Notes: a model not told the origin generated them from the letters alone. 64,000 nt of DNA from Cyclobacteriaceae bacterium (GCA_025350305.1 JANXYC010000046.1:1-64000); one strand, 5' to 3'; counted from the stretch's first letter, positions 38,068 through 48,480 are shown. Program-made: numbers and translations.

Positions 38068-39714
38068 ATGATCAATCTAAAGGAACTATTTCCTTACACT
38101 TTCGACAAAAAATTTTCCAAACCAGTGGCCTATTTCTCGATGGAATTTGCCGTCGATCAGGCACTGAAAATATACAGTGGCGGTCTGGGCTTCCTCGCGG
38201 GCTCACACCTGCGCAGCGCTTTTGAATTGAAACAAAATTTTATAGGTATCGGCATCCTGTGGACGTACGGCTATTATGATCAGGAGCGAAACAGGGATGG
38301 CACGATGAAAGTAAGCTTTATCGAAAAGAATTGTTCATTCCTCACCGAAACCGGGATTGAGTTTCCGATCACCATCCACAACCACGAAGTGAAGGTCAGG
38401 GTATTGCTGCTAAAGCCGGAAGTATTTAATACCGCGCCACTTTTTCTATTGACCACCAATATTCCCGCCAATGATCACCTGGCTCAAACGATCTGCGACC
38501 GCCTCTATGATCCTCATGAAAGTGCACGCATCGCGCAGTCAAGCTTGTTGGGATACGGCGGCGCCAAACTGCTGGATATTCTGGGACGTGAAACGGAAAT
38601 CTATCACATGAACGAAGGTCATGCATTACCGCTGTGTTTCCATCTCTGGAATAAATTCAAAGACCTTGACGAAGTGAGGAAGCGGGTTGTGTTTACAACC
38701 CATACGCCGGAAGTGGCAGGAAATGAAGAGCACGCTGTTGCAACCCTTGAAGGCATGAGTTTTTTCGATGGTGTTGCAAAGGAGCAATACCAAAACCTGA
38801 TAGAGCCGGAGAGTAAGATGCTGAATTATACCCTGGCCGCCCTCCGCATGGCGAAAGTTGCTAACGGAGTATCTCAGTTGCATGGAGAAGTTTCGCGTGA
38901 AATGTGGAAGCGTCATGATCGGGTTTGCGAAATCAAAGCCATTACGAACGCGCAAAATCACCGCTATTGGAAGGATGAACAGCTCGAAAGCGGATTTAAA
39001 ATGGATTCAGTCAACCAGGTGATCCACCGAAAAAGGGAATTGAAGCGTACGTTGTTTGAGTTTGTGGCAGATCAAACGGGAAAAAAATTTAATGAGAACA
39101 CATTAACGATTGTGTGGGCAAGACGCTTTGCCGGTTACAAACGGGCGAATCTTTTGCTGAATGATCTGGAGCGGTTTTTAAAAATAATGGGCTCTCGCGA
39201 GCAGCCAGTTCAGATTATCTGGGCCGGGAAACCGTACCCCGGTGACACCGATTCCATAAAAATTTTTAATGAGATTTATTGGCAAACAAAATCACTGCCG
39301 AATTGTACAATTCTTACAGGATATGAACTTGGTCTCTCCGCGTTGCTGAAACGTGGTTCGGATGTGTGGCTAAATAATCCCAGACTTTACCGTGAAGCTT
39401 CGGGCACTTCAGGTATGACCGCCGCCATGAATGGGAGCATCAACTTTTCCATTCCCGATGGTTGGGTGCCAGAGTTCGCGAAGCACGGAAAGAACTGCTT
39501 TTCCATTGAGCCTGCAGAGCGCACTCTTTCGGAAGAAGAGCAAAATCGCGTTGAATCGATGCGGCTCTATGATATTTTAGAAAAAGAAATTATTCCCACC
39601 TATTACCAAAAGCCCGATGTTTGGTACTCGATCATGCGACAAAGTTGGAAGGACGTGTTGCCCTACTTTGATTCTGACCGGATGGCGGAGGAGTATTATT
39701 CGAAGATGTATTAA
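38068..39714 (+). CDS. glgP: Alpha-glucan phosphorylase
   Basis: PVAYFSMEFAVDQALKIYSGGLGFLAGSHLRSA; IYHMNEGHALPL; WARRFAGYKR; LYREASGTSGMTAAMNGSINFSI. Confidence 0.93.
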   Translation: MINLKELFPYTFDKKFSKPVAYFSMEFAVDQALKIYSGGLGFLAGSHLRSAFELKQNFIGIGILWTYGYYDQERNRDGTMKVSFIEKNCSFLTETGIEFPITIHNHEVKVRVLLLKPEVFNTAPLFLLTTNIPANDHLAQTICDRLYDPHESARIAQSSLLGYGGAKLLDILGRETEIYHMNEGHALPLCFHLWNKFKDLDEVRKRVVFTTHTPEVAGNEEHAVATLEGMSFFDGVAKEQYQNLIEPESKMLNYTLAALRMAKVANGVSQLHGEVSREMWKRHDRVCEIKAITNAQNHRYWKDEQLESGFKMDSVNQVIHRKRELKRTLFEFVADQTGKKFNENTLTIVWARRFAGYKRANLLLNDLERFLKIMGSREQPVQIIWAGKPYPGDTDSIKIFNEIYWQTKSLPNCTILTGYELGLSALLKRGSDVWLNNPRLYREASGTSGMTAAMNGSINFSIPDGWVPEFAKHGKNCFSIEPAERTLSEEEQNRVESMRLYDILEKEIIPTYYQKPDVWYSIMRQSWKDVLPYFDSDRMAEEYYSKMY

Positions 39715-39853
39715 CTCCCTCCGCGTTTTAGATAAGAACCCCTAAACGGAAAATCAAAACTTTCGACGTCTATCTTATTAGGTTGAATCCAATCAAAAAA
39801 GATATTGCTGTGTTCTTACTCGCATTATGCGGGCCGGTATAGTTCAATATTAT

Positions 39854-40228
39854 TTAGTCCGCTTTTTTGATTTTTGTAAGTTCTATCCCAAAATAAAGTG
39901 GTTCTTCTGCATCGCGTCCGAGTTTGACAATGCCGCTATAAATAACTAACGGTCCTACCTCAGTTGCTGGTTTAAGGTCCGCAGGGAAACCGTTACATGG
40001 AACGAATCCGCTACCTTTTAGTGTGGAGTCTGCATTTCCAATATAATACAAGAATTCACTTGAAGCAGAATCAGACCTCTTATAGATTCGACCAACTTGG
40101 CTTTTAGCGGTATCGCCTGTTGCGTAATCACAATACAAACTGATTTTTTTTTGTTCTTCTTTGTGGCATCTGATATTTAAAGCCACGATCACAAATACTA
40201 GAGCAAATGAAATTCCTATGTCTTTCAT
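39854..40228 (-). CDS. Hypothetical protein
   Basis: 124 aa ORF with hydrophobic N-terminus and RCHKEEQKK. Confidence 0.5.
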   Translation of the reverse strand: MKDIGISFALVFVIVALNIRCHKEEQKKISLYCDYATGDTAKSQVGRIYKRSDSASSEFLYYIGNADSTLKGSGFVPCNGFPADLKPATEVGPLVIYSGIVKLGRDAEEPLYFGIELTKIKKAD

Positions 40229-40261
40229 AAAATTGATTTTTTTGATTACTAAAACATTATG

Positions 40262-40330
40262 GTGTCATTTAATTTTTTGTAGGTCTGATTCCATAAATAA
40301 AGAGGCTCTGCTGGATTCGAACGAGTTGAC
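40262..40330 (-). pseudogene. Short decayed duplicate of the 3' end of the preceding CDS
   Basis: ttttttgtaggtctgattccataaataaagaggctctgctggattcgaacgag resembles tttttgtaagttctatcccaaaataaagtggttcttctgcatcgcgtccgag at about 39872. Confidence 0.5.
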
Positions 40331-40595
40331 TGACTGCAAGGGGATTTTGAAGCACATGCAAAGCATATGAATAGAATAATGACTTTGGGATGGAACTGCT
40401 TCATAGGAAGTTCGATTGGGTATACTAAATTAAATAAATAATTATGAGTTTTAAGGATATAAAACTCACAAAAGGGTCCCTGAGAAGAAATGGCGTTATT
40501 CTAATATTCTAAAAATCGTCCGCAATAGCGTCCGCCGGTAGATAAAAAACAAGGCCTAAGACATTGATTTACAATATCTTAGGCCATTCTTAAAG

Positions 40596-40668
40596 TGACC
40601 CCGCTGGGATTCGAACCCAGGACCCATACATTAAAAGTGTATTGCTCTACCAGCTGAGCTACGAGATC
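40596..40668 (-). tRNA. tRNA-Lys (anticodon TTT)
   Basis: Reverse complement GATCTCGTAGCTCAGCTGGTAGAGCAATACACTTTTAATGTATGGGTCCTGGGTTCGAATCCCAGCGGGGTCA folds as a cloverleaf. Confidence 0.93.
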
Positions 40669-40670
40669 CT

Positions 40671-40750
40671 TCGTCCGCCATAGCGTCTCGCGACGGCGGA
40701 TTGACTACGCTGAGGCAGCTTCATCGGACACGTCCGATGAATGCTTCTAC
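40671..40750. repeat. Palindromic element copy D, 2 nt from the tRNA-Lys 5' end
   Basis: TCCGCC-ATAG-CGTCTCGCGACG-GCGGA (40674-40700) and CATCGGACACGTCCGATG (40722-40739) flanked by AGCTT..TGCTTC. Confidence 0.85.
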
Positions 40751-40800
40751 GTTCTTAGTTTGTCAACTACTTCCCGTCACCGTTATCTTGGCAGGCTTTG

Positions 40801-40826
40801 CCCGCCATAGCCTTAGCGAAGGCGGG
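40801..40826. repeat. Palindromic element copy E
   Basis: CCCGCC-ATAG-CCTTAG-CGAA-GGCGGG. Confidence 0.85.
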
Positions 40827-40891
40827 TAATTTTGCCGAATTAAAAGGCTTTTCCGTAATTGAGGACGCAAAGGTAACAGGATAGGAAAAAA

Positions 40892-41677
40892 ATGCAAAGC
40901 GAGATTAGGATTCTTAGGATTTATAGGATTGGCAGGATTAGCTTGTTGATAATTTTAATACTAAGTTCGGTCGTCACAATAGCGTCCCCGCAGCCGGCCT
41001 CCTCTCAACAGACGGACGTGTCCGCCATAGCTTTAGCGAAGGCGGATTCGCTGTATTCGACCAAACAATACACACAAGCATTTGAACACTACCAAGCCCT
41101 TTACTCTGGTGGCCGCTACTCGTCTTCCATGTTGCTCAAGATGGCCTACATACAGGAAGGCCTCGGACATTTGGGTGAATCGCTCTACTATTTGAACTTG
41201 TACTTTCTAGCCTCCAACGACGCCCAGGCATTGAAGAAAATGGAGGAACTGGCGAAAAAGAACAATCTCGAAGGTTATGAAGCCAGCGAAACGATCAAAT
41301 TGCTAGCCTGGTTACAGGAACAATATTCCACCATCGCTTATGTGATCGCCACTGCCAGCGTGTTCCTCCTGGCACTCATGTTTTATCAACGAACGAAAAT
41401 GCAGACACATCCTTCCCTCGCCGGGATTGGGTTAGCGGTTACGCTGGCCATGCTTTTTTTTCATATCAATTTTAATCTGAAATCCGAACGCGGCATCGTA
41501 GCACAGTCGCAGACGTACCTGATGAGCGGTCCGTCCGCCGGATCTTCCTTGGTGGCCATCATCGGGGAAGGACACCAGTTGGAAATTAAAGGCAGACAGG
41601 ATGTCTGGTTGCGGGTCTCGTGGAAACAAAAAGAGGTATTCGTCAAAGAATTCCTCGTGCGGCCGGTGCGCCTTTAG
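40892..41677 (+). CDS. BatE-like TPR/SH3 membrane protein
   Basis: Signal/TM, TPR (ADSLYSTKQYTQAFEHYQALYSGG), TM, C-terminal SH3-like AQSQTYLMSGPSAGSSLVAIIGEGHQLEIKGRQDVWLRVSW. Confidence 0.65.
   Translation: MQSEIRILRIYRIGRISLLIILILSSVVTIASPQPASSQQTDVSAIALAKADSLYSTKQYTQAFEHYQALYSGGRYSSSMLLKMAYIQEGLGHLGESLYYLNLYFLASNDAQALKKMEELAKKNNLEGYEASETIKLLAWLQEQYSTIAYVIATASVFLLALMFYQRTKMQTHPSLAGIGLAVTLAMLFFHINFNLKSERGIVAQSQTYLMSGPSAGSSLVAIIGEGHQLEIKGRQDVWLRVSWKQKEVFVKEFLVRPVRL
41021..41046. repeat. Palindromic element copy G inside a CDS
   Basis: TCCGCC-ATAG-CTTTAG-CGAA-GGCGGA, read in frame as (V)SAIALAKAD. Confidence 0.8.
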
Positions 41678-41762
41678 TTGGTGAATCAGTAATCAGTTTG
41701 ATTTACCGATTACCGTCTGTCCAAAGATAGAGTTGATTGATTCCGTAATAATTCCAAACAAA

Positions 41763-42161
41763 CTAAAAATCCATTGAATCGTACACGACCACCTTCTGCC
41801 AAAGGGATGAACAGTTCTCAACAAACTTTTTATGAATGGGATGCTCCTGATAGATATTTTGGCCTCCGATGCTATCAAAGAAAATAAGTTCTGAAACGCT
41901 GTAGCTGGCATCAATTACACTTCGCTTCTCCGTGTCCGCCGGAATTCCGATGTGAATCTGCCGGACGGTTTCAATCTTTTGTAACGTCCGGAGTCCTTCG
42001 ATCAGTTTGGCGCGATCATTGGATGAAGCTGGGTTCTTCAGCCAGAAGAAAACGTGATGTGCAAGCATAGGTTTTTCGGGTTTGGACACAAAACTACTCA
42101 AGGCAGTCGCCGAGGTAAAGGCGGCCGCTGTGCCAAGGAACATTCGTCGAGTTGATTTCAT
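41763..42161 (-). CDS. Dabb-family (stress-responsive alpha/beta barrel) protein with Tat-like N-terminus
   Basis: MLAHHVFFWLKNPASSNDRAKLIEGLRTLQKIETVRQIHIGIPA; DSIGGQNIYQEHPIHKKFV. Confidence 0.85.
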   Translation of the reverse strand: MKSTRRMFLGTAAAFTSATALSSFVSKPEKPMLAHHVFFWLKNPASSNDRAKLIEGLRTLQKIETVRQIHIGIPADTEKRSVIDASYSVSELIFFDSIGGQNIYQEHPIHKKFVENCSSLWQKVVVYDSMDF

Positions 42162-42387
42162 GATTGATCTGTTTTAGTGACATTGACAAAGTTAGTCGTT
42201 CTTTTTTCAAAAACGATTCCAGTAGGTAGAGAGGATGTATTGGTTATGCAAGGCCTCTACCGAACATTCGTTATTATGCATTTCTCAAAATTTTTCCGGC
42301 AAAAGAATAGATACTGTTAACATTTTTTTACAACCTTGTAGAACATCAACAATAAAAAAAGTGAAGCGGAGGAGTATACGAGAAGAA

Positions 42388-42471
42388 ATGGGTTCATTGG
42401 TCCGCAAGGTCAATCATATCATGGTACTGATTATTGTCATCATTATTCTGCAGCCGGCGGGGTGGTGTTGA
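42388..42471 (+). CDS. Putative branched-chain amino acid leader peptide
   Basis: MGSLVRKVNHIMVLIIVIIILQPAGWC*: run VLIIVIIIL just before a terminator and ilvE. Confidence 0.75.
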   Translation: MGSLVRKVNHIMVLIIVIIILQPAGWC

Positions 42472-42496
42472 TCTGATTTATATAAACAGAATTTTC

Positions 42497-42530
42497 AACC
42501 GCCCCGACACACTCGGGGCGGTTTTGTTTT
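42497..42530 (+). terminator. Attenuator-type rho-independent terminator upstream of ilvE
   Basis: AACCGCCCCGA-CACAC-TCGGGGCGGTT followed by TTGTTTT. Confidence 0.85.
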
Positions 42531-42569
42531 CTATAGCTGGTCACAAACTAACGATTGTTTTAAAAAGGT

Positions 42570-43457
42570 ATGTATTACAACGAAAGCACGATTCTTTTCC
42601 TGGATGGAAAATTTATAAAAGCCGCCGATGCCAGGGCAGATATCTTCAGTCAGACCCTTCATTACGGTTATGGAGTGTTTGAAGGTATCCGTTCTTACCA
42701 AACGATCAATGGGACAAAGATTTTTAAACCGGGTGAACACTTTGAACGCTTGCGTCGCAGTTGCATTTTGATGGGAATTCCGATGAATTACAACGTGGAG
42801 GAACTTACCCAGCTTTCTTATCAGGTGCTGGAGCGAAATAATTTGTCCGAAGCCTACCTGCGGCCGCTGGTTTTTTGCAGTCCGAATATGTCTCTCACGG
42901 CGCCCAAAGAAGTATCCGTCATGATAGCTGCCTGGGATTGGGGAAAATATTTCAGCAACACATCGTTGCGTGTATGCATCTCATCGTTTCAGCGACCGAA
43001 CCCCAAGTCAGTAAAAGTAGAAGCCAAAGCTTGCGGCTATTATGTAAACTCCATTCTTGCTACGATGGAAGCAAAAGAGCGTGGCTTCGATGAGGCGCTC
43101 ATGTTGGATATGAATGGCTTCGTGGCCGAAGGGCCGGGCGCCAATTTCTTTTTCGAAAAGGACGGCGTGCTCCACACACCACCACTTGGAAATATTTTAC
43201 CGGGCATTACACGCCATACGGTGATTGACATTTGCCGTGAATTGGATATTCCTGTCGTTGAAAAGTATTTCAGACCGGAAGATCTCTTTGAAGCTGACAG
43301 TGCTTTCTTCTGCGGCACAGCGGCAGAGATTACCGCCATCGAGTCAATCGAAGGACAAACTTTTCACAAGCCCTGGAAAAAATCGCTGGGAAGGGTGATG
43401 CAGGAGGCGTATCAGAGTATTGTGTTGGATAAGAGTTACAGTTATGTTATAGTCTAG
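42570..43457 (+). CDS. ilvE: Branched-chain amino acid aminotransferase
   Basis: [53 protein letters not shown]. Confidence 0.93.
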   Translation: MYYNESTILFLDGKFIKAADARADIFSQTLHYGYGVFEGIRSYQTINGTKIFKPGEHFERLRRSCILMGIPMNYNVEELTQLSYQVLERNNLSEAYLRPLVFCSPNMSLTAPKEVSVMIAAWDWGKYFSNTSLRVCISSFQRPNPKSVKVEAKACGYYVNSILATMEAKERGFDEALMLDMNGFVAEGPGANFFFEKDGVLHTPPLGNILPGITRHTVIDICRELDIPVVEKYFRPEDLFEADSAFFCGTAAEITAIESIEGQTFHKPWKKSLGRVMQEAYQSIVLDKSYSYVIV

Positions 43458-43530
43458 GTGCTGGGTACTAGGCACTGGGGGCTGGCTACCAGAACCCAGC
43501 ATCAAGAATAGAGAAGGAGAAGAGAACGAA

Positions 43531-45216
43531 TTGAAAATGGAATTAAATAGGTATAGCAAAACCATCACTCAGGATCCGACTCTTCCGGCGTCGCAGGCAA
43601 TGCTGTATGGTGTTGGCCTTACAGAACATGATTTGACGAAGGCACAGGTTGGTATAGTAAGTACAGGCTTTGATGGCAACACGTGCAATATGCATCTCAA
43701 CGCATTGGCAGGTGAAGTGAAGCAAGCGGTTTGGGATCAGGAGTTAGTGGGATTGATTTTTCATACGATCGGCGTGAGTGATGGCATTTCAAATGGAACG
43801 GAAGGGATGCGGTATTCGCTGGTAAGCCGTGAGGTAATTGCCGATTCGATCGAAACAGTGTGCGGTGCTCATTACTATGATGGTTTGATTGCTGTGGTAG
43901 GCTGTGATAAAAATATGCCAGGTTCGCTTATCGCGATGGGGAGATTGAATCGCCCGGCCATCATGGTGTACGGTGGCTCCATCGCCGGTGGTCATTGGAA
44001 AGGTAAGTCGCTGAATATTGTTTCGGCGTTTGAAGCCTTGGGCGAAAAGCTTGCTGGCAAACTTTCAGACGAAGATTACAAAGGCATTATTCAAAATTCC
44101 TGTCCGGGTGCCGGTGCGTGCGGGGGCATGTACACGGCCAATACGATGGCTTCGGCGATTGAAGCGCTGGGGATGTCATTGCCGTACTCATCTTCCAATC
44201 CCGCGCTGGGAAAAGAGAAATCAAAGGAGTGTCATGATGCGGGAAAAGCGATTCGTCACCTTCTTGAAAAAGACGTGAAGCCGCGTGATATTATGACGTT
44301 CAAGGCATTTGAAAATGCCATTGCAATCGTGATGGTGCTGGGTGGATCGACCAATGCTGTCCTGCACTTGATCGCGATGGCAAAATCCGTGGGCGTGAAA
44401 ATTACCCAGGAGGACTTTCAGCGTATCTCTGACAAAACCCCGCTACTCGCCGACCTGAAACCGAGTGGTAAATACCTGATGGAAGACCTCCATAAAATCG
44501 GCGGCACTCCGGTAGTGATGAAATACTTGCTTGACAAAGGATACCTCCATGGAAATTGTCTCACCGTGACCGGAAAAACCATTTCGGAAAATCTAAAGAG
44601 TGTATCACCCCTCGACTTTGAAAAGCAGCATGTTATTTATCCTGTAGAAAGGGCGATCAAGAAAACCGGCCACCTGCAAATTCTTTACGGAAACCTTGCT
44701 GAGAAGGGATCGGTAGCCAAGATCACCGGCAAAGAAGGCGAACGATTCAAGGGGACCGCGCGCGTTTTTAACGGCGAGTTTGAATTGGTCGATGGAATCA
44801 CGTCCGGGAAAATCAAGGAAGGTGATGTGGTGGTGATACGGTATGTGGGCCCGAAAGGAGCACCCGGTATGCCTGAAATGCTGAAGCCAACCAGCTTAAT
44901 CATGGGGTCCGGACTTGGGAAATCGGTGGCGCTCATTACCGATGGAAGATTTTCCGGAGGGTCTCACGGTTTTGTGATCGGACACATCACGCCGGAAGCA
45001 TTTGACGGAGGCTTGCTTGCCCTCGTGGAAGATGGTGACTGGATTGAAATTGACGTGAAGAAACGCCAACTCAATCTGCTCATTGACGAAAAAACATTGG
45101 CGATCAGAAGATCGCACCACAAAGCTCCCTCACTGCGCGTGACGAGTGGCGTACTATACAAATATGCAAAACAAGTAAAAACAGCTGCCGATGGATGCGT
45201 TACTGACGAAGCCTAA
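43531..45216 (+). CDS. ilvD: Dihydroxy-acid dehydratase
   Basis: [65 protein letters not shown]. Confidence 0.96.
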   Translation: MKMELNRYSKTITQDPTLPASQAMLYGVGLTEHDLTKAQVGIVSTGFDGNTCNMHLNALAGEVKQAVWDQELVGLIFHTIGVSDGISNGTEGMRYSLVSREVIADSIETVCGAHYYDGLIAVVGCDKNMPGSLIAMGRLNRPAIMVYGGSIAGGHWKGKSLNIVSAFEALGEKLAGKLSDEDYKGIIQNSCPGAGACGGMYTANTMASAIEALGMSLPYSSSNPALGKEKSKECHDAGKAIRHLLEKDVKPRDIMTFKAFENAIAIVMVLGGSTNAVLHLIAMAKSVGVKITQEDFQRISDKTPLLADLKPSGKYLMEDLHKIGGTPVVMKYLLDKGYLHGNCLTVTGKTISENLKSVSPLDFEKQHVIYPVERAIKKTGHLQILYGNLAEKGSVAKITGKEGERFKGTARVFNGEFELVDGITSGKIKEGDVVVIRYVGPKGAPGMPEMLKPTSLIMGSGLGKSVALITDGRFSGGSHGFVIGHITPEAFDGGLLALVEDGDWIEIDVKKRQLNLLIDEKTLAIRRSHHKAPSLRVTSGVLYKYAKQVKTAADGCVTDEA

Positions 45217-46951
45217 GCCGGCCCTGGCTCCGGATAGTTATCCGGAGTCGAAACAAAAGATCTCAGGATCGCAGGCATTGTTGAGAAGCCTGGTGGCTGA
45301 GGATGTAAATATTTTGTTTGGTTATCCGGGTGGCGCGATTATGCCGGTGTACGATGCGTTGTATGATTTTGCGGATCAGCTCACACATATTTTAGTTCGT
45401 CACGAACAAGGAGCAGTGCATGCAGCCCAGGGCTATGCCCGTGTTTCCGGGAGAGTGGGAGTGGCCCTTGCCACTTCAGGACCAGGCGCTACCAATTTGG
45501 TCACCGGCCTTGCCGATGCATTGATTGACTCAACACCCATCGTTTGTATTACGGGTCAGGTGTTCGCCCACTTGCTTGGTACGGACGCTTTTCAGGAGAT
45601 TGACGTAGTGAATACGACCATCCCGGTGACGAAATGGAACATCCAGGTGACGGAAGCCAAAGACATCGCTCCTGCAGTGGCCAAAGCTTTTTATATCGCA
45701 AAAAGCGGAAGACCCGGACCTGTGCTGATCGACATTACCAAGAATGCCCAAAACGAATTGATTGATGAATCTGAATATGAACGATGCATCCACATACGTA
45801 CCTACAAACCTAAACCGGTCTTGCAGTTAGGGCAGGTGAATGCCGCCGCCACATTAATTAACAATGCAAAGCGGCCGTATCTGCTGGCCGGACAAGGGGT
45901 ATTATTATCAGGTGCTAACAGCGAGTTACTTGCATTCTCAGAAAAAACCGGAATACCTGTGGCCTGTACGCTACTGGGCCTTGGAACCTTTCCCACCGAT
46001 CATCCGAATTATGTAGGGTTCCTGGGCATGCACGGCAATTACGGCCCGAATATGAATACCAACGAGTGCGATGTACTGATTGCAGTGGGTATGCGCTTTG
46101 ACGACAGGGTCACGGGTAACGTGAACAAGTATGCGAGACAGGCAAAGATCATTCATATTGAGATTGATAACGCCGAGATTAACAAGATTATCAAAACGGA
46201 TGTGTCCGTCTATGCCGACGCGCGCGAAGCACTGGCAACATTGACAGAAAAGTGTACACAGAAACGTTATGATGACTGGCTGGAGAGCTTTCATAGATTT
46301 GACAAGATTGAATATGAGAAAGTTATACGGCACGAGTTCAATCCTACCGGCGAATTGATGATGGCGGAAGTTATTAATCATCTTTCCCTGTTAACAAATG
46401 GCGAATCAATTATTGTTACCGATGTTGGCCAGCACCAAATGGTGACATCGCGGTACTATAAATTCAAAAGCCCGCGGACGAATGTTACGTCGGGCGGAGC
46501 CGGGACCATGGGCTTTGCACTTCCTGCTGCAATCGGCGCCAAGCTGGCCATGCCACGCCAGCAGGTGGTGGCTGTGATCGGTGATGGTGGTTACCAAATG
46601 ACCATCCAGGAGTTGGGCACTATCATGCAGTATAAGATCCCCGTGAAAATATTGGTACTCAACAACAACTTCCTGGGGATGGTGCGGCAGTGGCAGCAAC
46701 TGTTTCATGAAAAACGCTATTCATTTACAGAAATGCAGAATCCAGACTTTGTAAAAATTGCACAGGCATATGGCATTACAGCCAGAAAAGTAGAGCGCCG
46801 CGAAGATTTGCAAAATGCCTTGCGGGAAATGTTAGCGGCAACGACCTCCTATTTTCTTGAAGTAGTGGTCGGTAAAGAAGATAATGTGTTTCCCATGGTG
46901 CCGGCGGGTGCAGGGGTTGGCGAAATATTGTTGGAAGAATCAAAAAAATAA
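45191..46951 (+). CDS. ilvB: Acetolactate synthase large subunit
   Basis: [75 protein letters not shown]. Confidence 0.96.
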   Translation: MDALLTKPKPALAPDSYPESKQKISGSQALLRSLVAEDVNILFGYPGGAIMPVYDALYDFADQLTHILVRHEQGAVHAAQGYARVSGRVGVALATSGPGATNLVTGLADALIDSTPIVCITGQVFAHLLGTDAFQEIDVVNTTIPVTKWNIQVTEAKDIAPAVAKAFYIAKSGRPGPVLIDITKNAQNELIDESEYERCIHIRTYKPKPVLQLGQVNAAATLINNAKRPYLLAGQGVLLSGANSELLAFSEKTGIPVACTLLGLGTFPTDHPNYVGFLGMHGNYGPNMNTNECDVLIAVGMRFDDRVTGNVNKYARQAKIIHIEIDNAEINKIIKTDVSVYADAREALATLTEKCTQKRYDDWLESFHRFDKIEYEKVIRHEFNPTGELMMAEVINHLSLLTNGESIIVTDVGQHQMVTSRYYKFKSPRTNVTSGGAGTMGFALPAAIGAKLAMPRQQVVAVIGDGGYQMTIQELGTIMQYKIPVKILVLNNNFLGMVRQWQQLFHEKRYSFTEMQNPDFVKIAQAYGITARKVERREDLQNALREMLAATTSYFLEVVVGKEDNVFPMVPAGAGVGEILLEESKK

Positions 46952-46965
46952 AGCATCGGCAGCGC

Positions 46966-47262
46966 ATGAAGCAAGATTTCACAATGGAACTATCGTCGGA
47001 CAATAATTTTTCTGTTCTTAACAGGATCATTAATATTCTTAACCGCCGAAGGGTCCGGATTAAAAAACTAATGGCGCATGAAAACGAAGACGATTTCCGC
47101 CGGGGCGGAGTCATCATGCTCCTGTACACCACACACGACATGGCCGAGAAAGTAAAAGTACAACTGGAAAAATTGATCGAGGTTGATAAAGTGAGCTACC
47201 AGGAAGGCAACATCTATCAGGAACTCAGCGAACAAACAGTTGACCTAAATCAGACCACCTAA
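46966..47262 (+). CDS. ilvN: Acetolactate synthase small (regulatory ACT) subunit, short form
   Basis: FSVLNRIINILNRRRVRIKKLMAHENEDDFRRGGVIMLLYTTHDMAEKVKVQLEKLIEVDKVSY; position between ilvB and ilvC. Confidence 0.85.
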   Translation: MKQDFTMELSSDNNFSVLNRIINILNRRRVRIKKLMAHENEDDFRRGGVIMLLYTTHDMAEKVKVQLEKLIEVDKVSYQEGNIYQELSEQTVDLNQTT

Positions 47263-47325
47263 CATAAACACCTCAACACATAAACACATTAAAACATTAA
47301 CACGTAAACACATTAACACGTAAAA
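47262..47325. repeat. Iterated word spacer (aacacataaacacattaaaacattaacacgtaaacacattaacacg)
   Basis: Iterated AACAC/ACATTA words read directly; related text at about 50877-50945. Confidence 0.75.
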
Positions 47326-47327
47326 CT

Positions 47328-48398
47328 ATGGCCAAAATTAATTTCGGAGGAACAGTAGAAGAAGTAGTAACGCGCGAAGAATTTCCCATGGAAAAAGCGT
47401 TAGAAGTGTTGCAAAAGGAAACCATCGCGATCATCGGCTATGGTGTGCAAGGTCCTGCACAAGCACTGAACCTGCGCGATAATGGGTTTAAGGTAATTGT
47501 AGGCCAACGCAAAGGGTCCACGACCTGGAAGAAAGCAGTTGAACATGGCTGGGTGCCAGGTGAGACGTTATTTGAAATTGAAGAGGCTGTCCGGCAGGGC
47601 ACGATTATCGAGTTCCTTCTTTCCGATGCGGGACAGATAGCCTTGTGGCCAGTCATTAAACCTCACTTGACAAAAGGAAAGACTTTATATTTCTCGCATG
47701 GCTTTGGCATCACCTTTAAAGAACAAACGGGCATCGTCCCGCCGGCTGATATTGATGTCGTATTGGCAGCTCCGAAAGGATCGGGTACATCTGTTCGCCG
47801 GTTGTTCTTGCAGGGCAAAGGTATCAACTCGAGCTACGCTGTATTCCAGGATGCCACCGGAAATGCCAAGTCGAAAGCGATTGCGCTGGGAATTGGCGTT
47901 GGATCGGGCTATTTGTTTGCGACCGATTTTAAAAAAGAGGTTTACTCCGATTTGACTGGCGAGCGCGGCACCTTAATGGGCGCCATTGCCGGAATTTTTG
48001 AAGCACAATATGAAGTTCTGCGATCCAAAGGCCACTCACCTTCTGAAGCATTTAATGAAACAGTGGAAGAGCTCACCCAAAGTCTTATGCCGCTGGTAGC
48101 CGAAAACGGTATGGACTGGATGTACGCCAATTGTTCGACCACGGCACAGCGTGGTGCGTTGGATTGGAAGAAAAAATTTAAAGCAGCCACACTGCCCGTG
48201 TTCAAAGAATTGTATGATAGCGTTGCCAGTGGAGCCGAAGCTAAACGGACAATCGAAACCTGCAGCAAACCGGACTACCGGGAAAAGCTGGCAGAAGAAT
48301 TGAAAGAAGTTCGTGAGAGCGAACTGTGGCAGGCAGGCGCTGCAGTTCGAGCGCTGCGACCCGAGAAAGCAACTGTTGAAGCAAGTATGATAAACTAA
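47328..48398 (+). CDS. ilvC: Ketol-acid reductoisomerase
   Basis: IAIIGYGVQGPAQALNLRDNGFKVIVGQRKGS; LYFSHGFGITF; VVLAAPKGSGTSVRRLFLQGKGINSSYAV. Confidence 0.96.
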   Translation: MAKINFGGTVEEVVTREEFPMEKALEVLQKETIAIIGYGVQGPAQALNLRDNGFKVIVGQRKGSTTWKKAVEHGWVPGETLFEIEEAVRQGTIIEFLLSDAGQIALWPVIKPHLTKGKTLYFSHGFGITFKEQTGIVPPADIDVVLAAPKGSGTSVRRLFLQGKGINSSYAVFQDATGNAKSKAIALGIGVGSGYLFATDFKKEVYSDLTGERGTLMGAIAGIFEAQYEVLRSKGHSPSEAFNETVEELTQSLMPLVAENGMDWMYANCSTTAQRGALDWKKKFKAATLPVFKELYDSVASGAEAKRTIETCSKPDYREKLAEELKEVRESELWQAGAAVRALRPEKATVEASMIN

Positions 48399-48480
48399 CG
48401 AACTCCAGTACACGCTTCGTTTGACTTCATTTAAGGGCATAAACAGAGATGATGAGCGTAGCCGGAGTGGATCCATCAAA

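Noticed and set aside
48391-48400. aaactaacga near the ilvC stop as a third copy of the ilvE/leuC motif
   Set aside because: Only 10 nt and overlaps the ilvC stop codon; could be chance.
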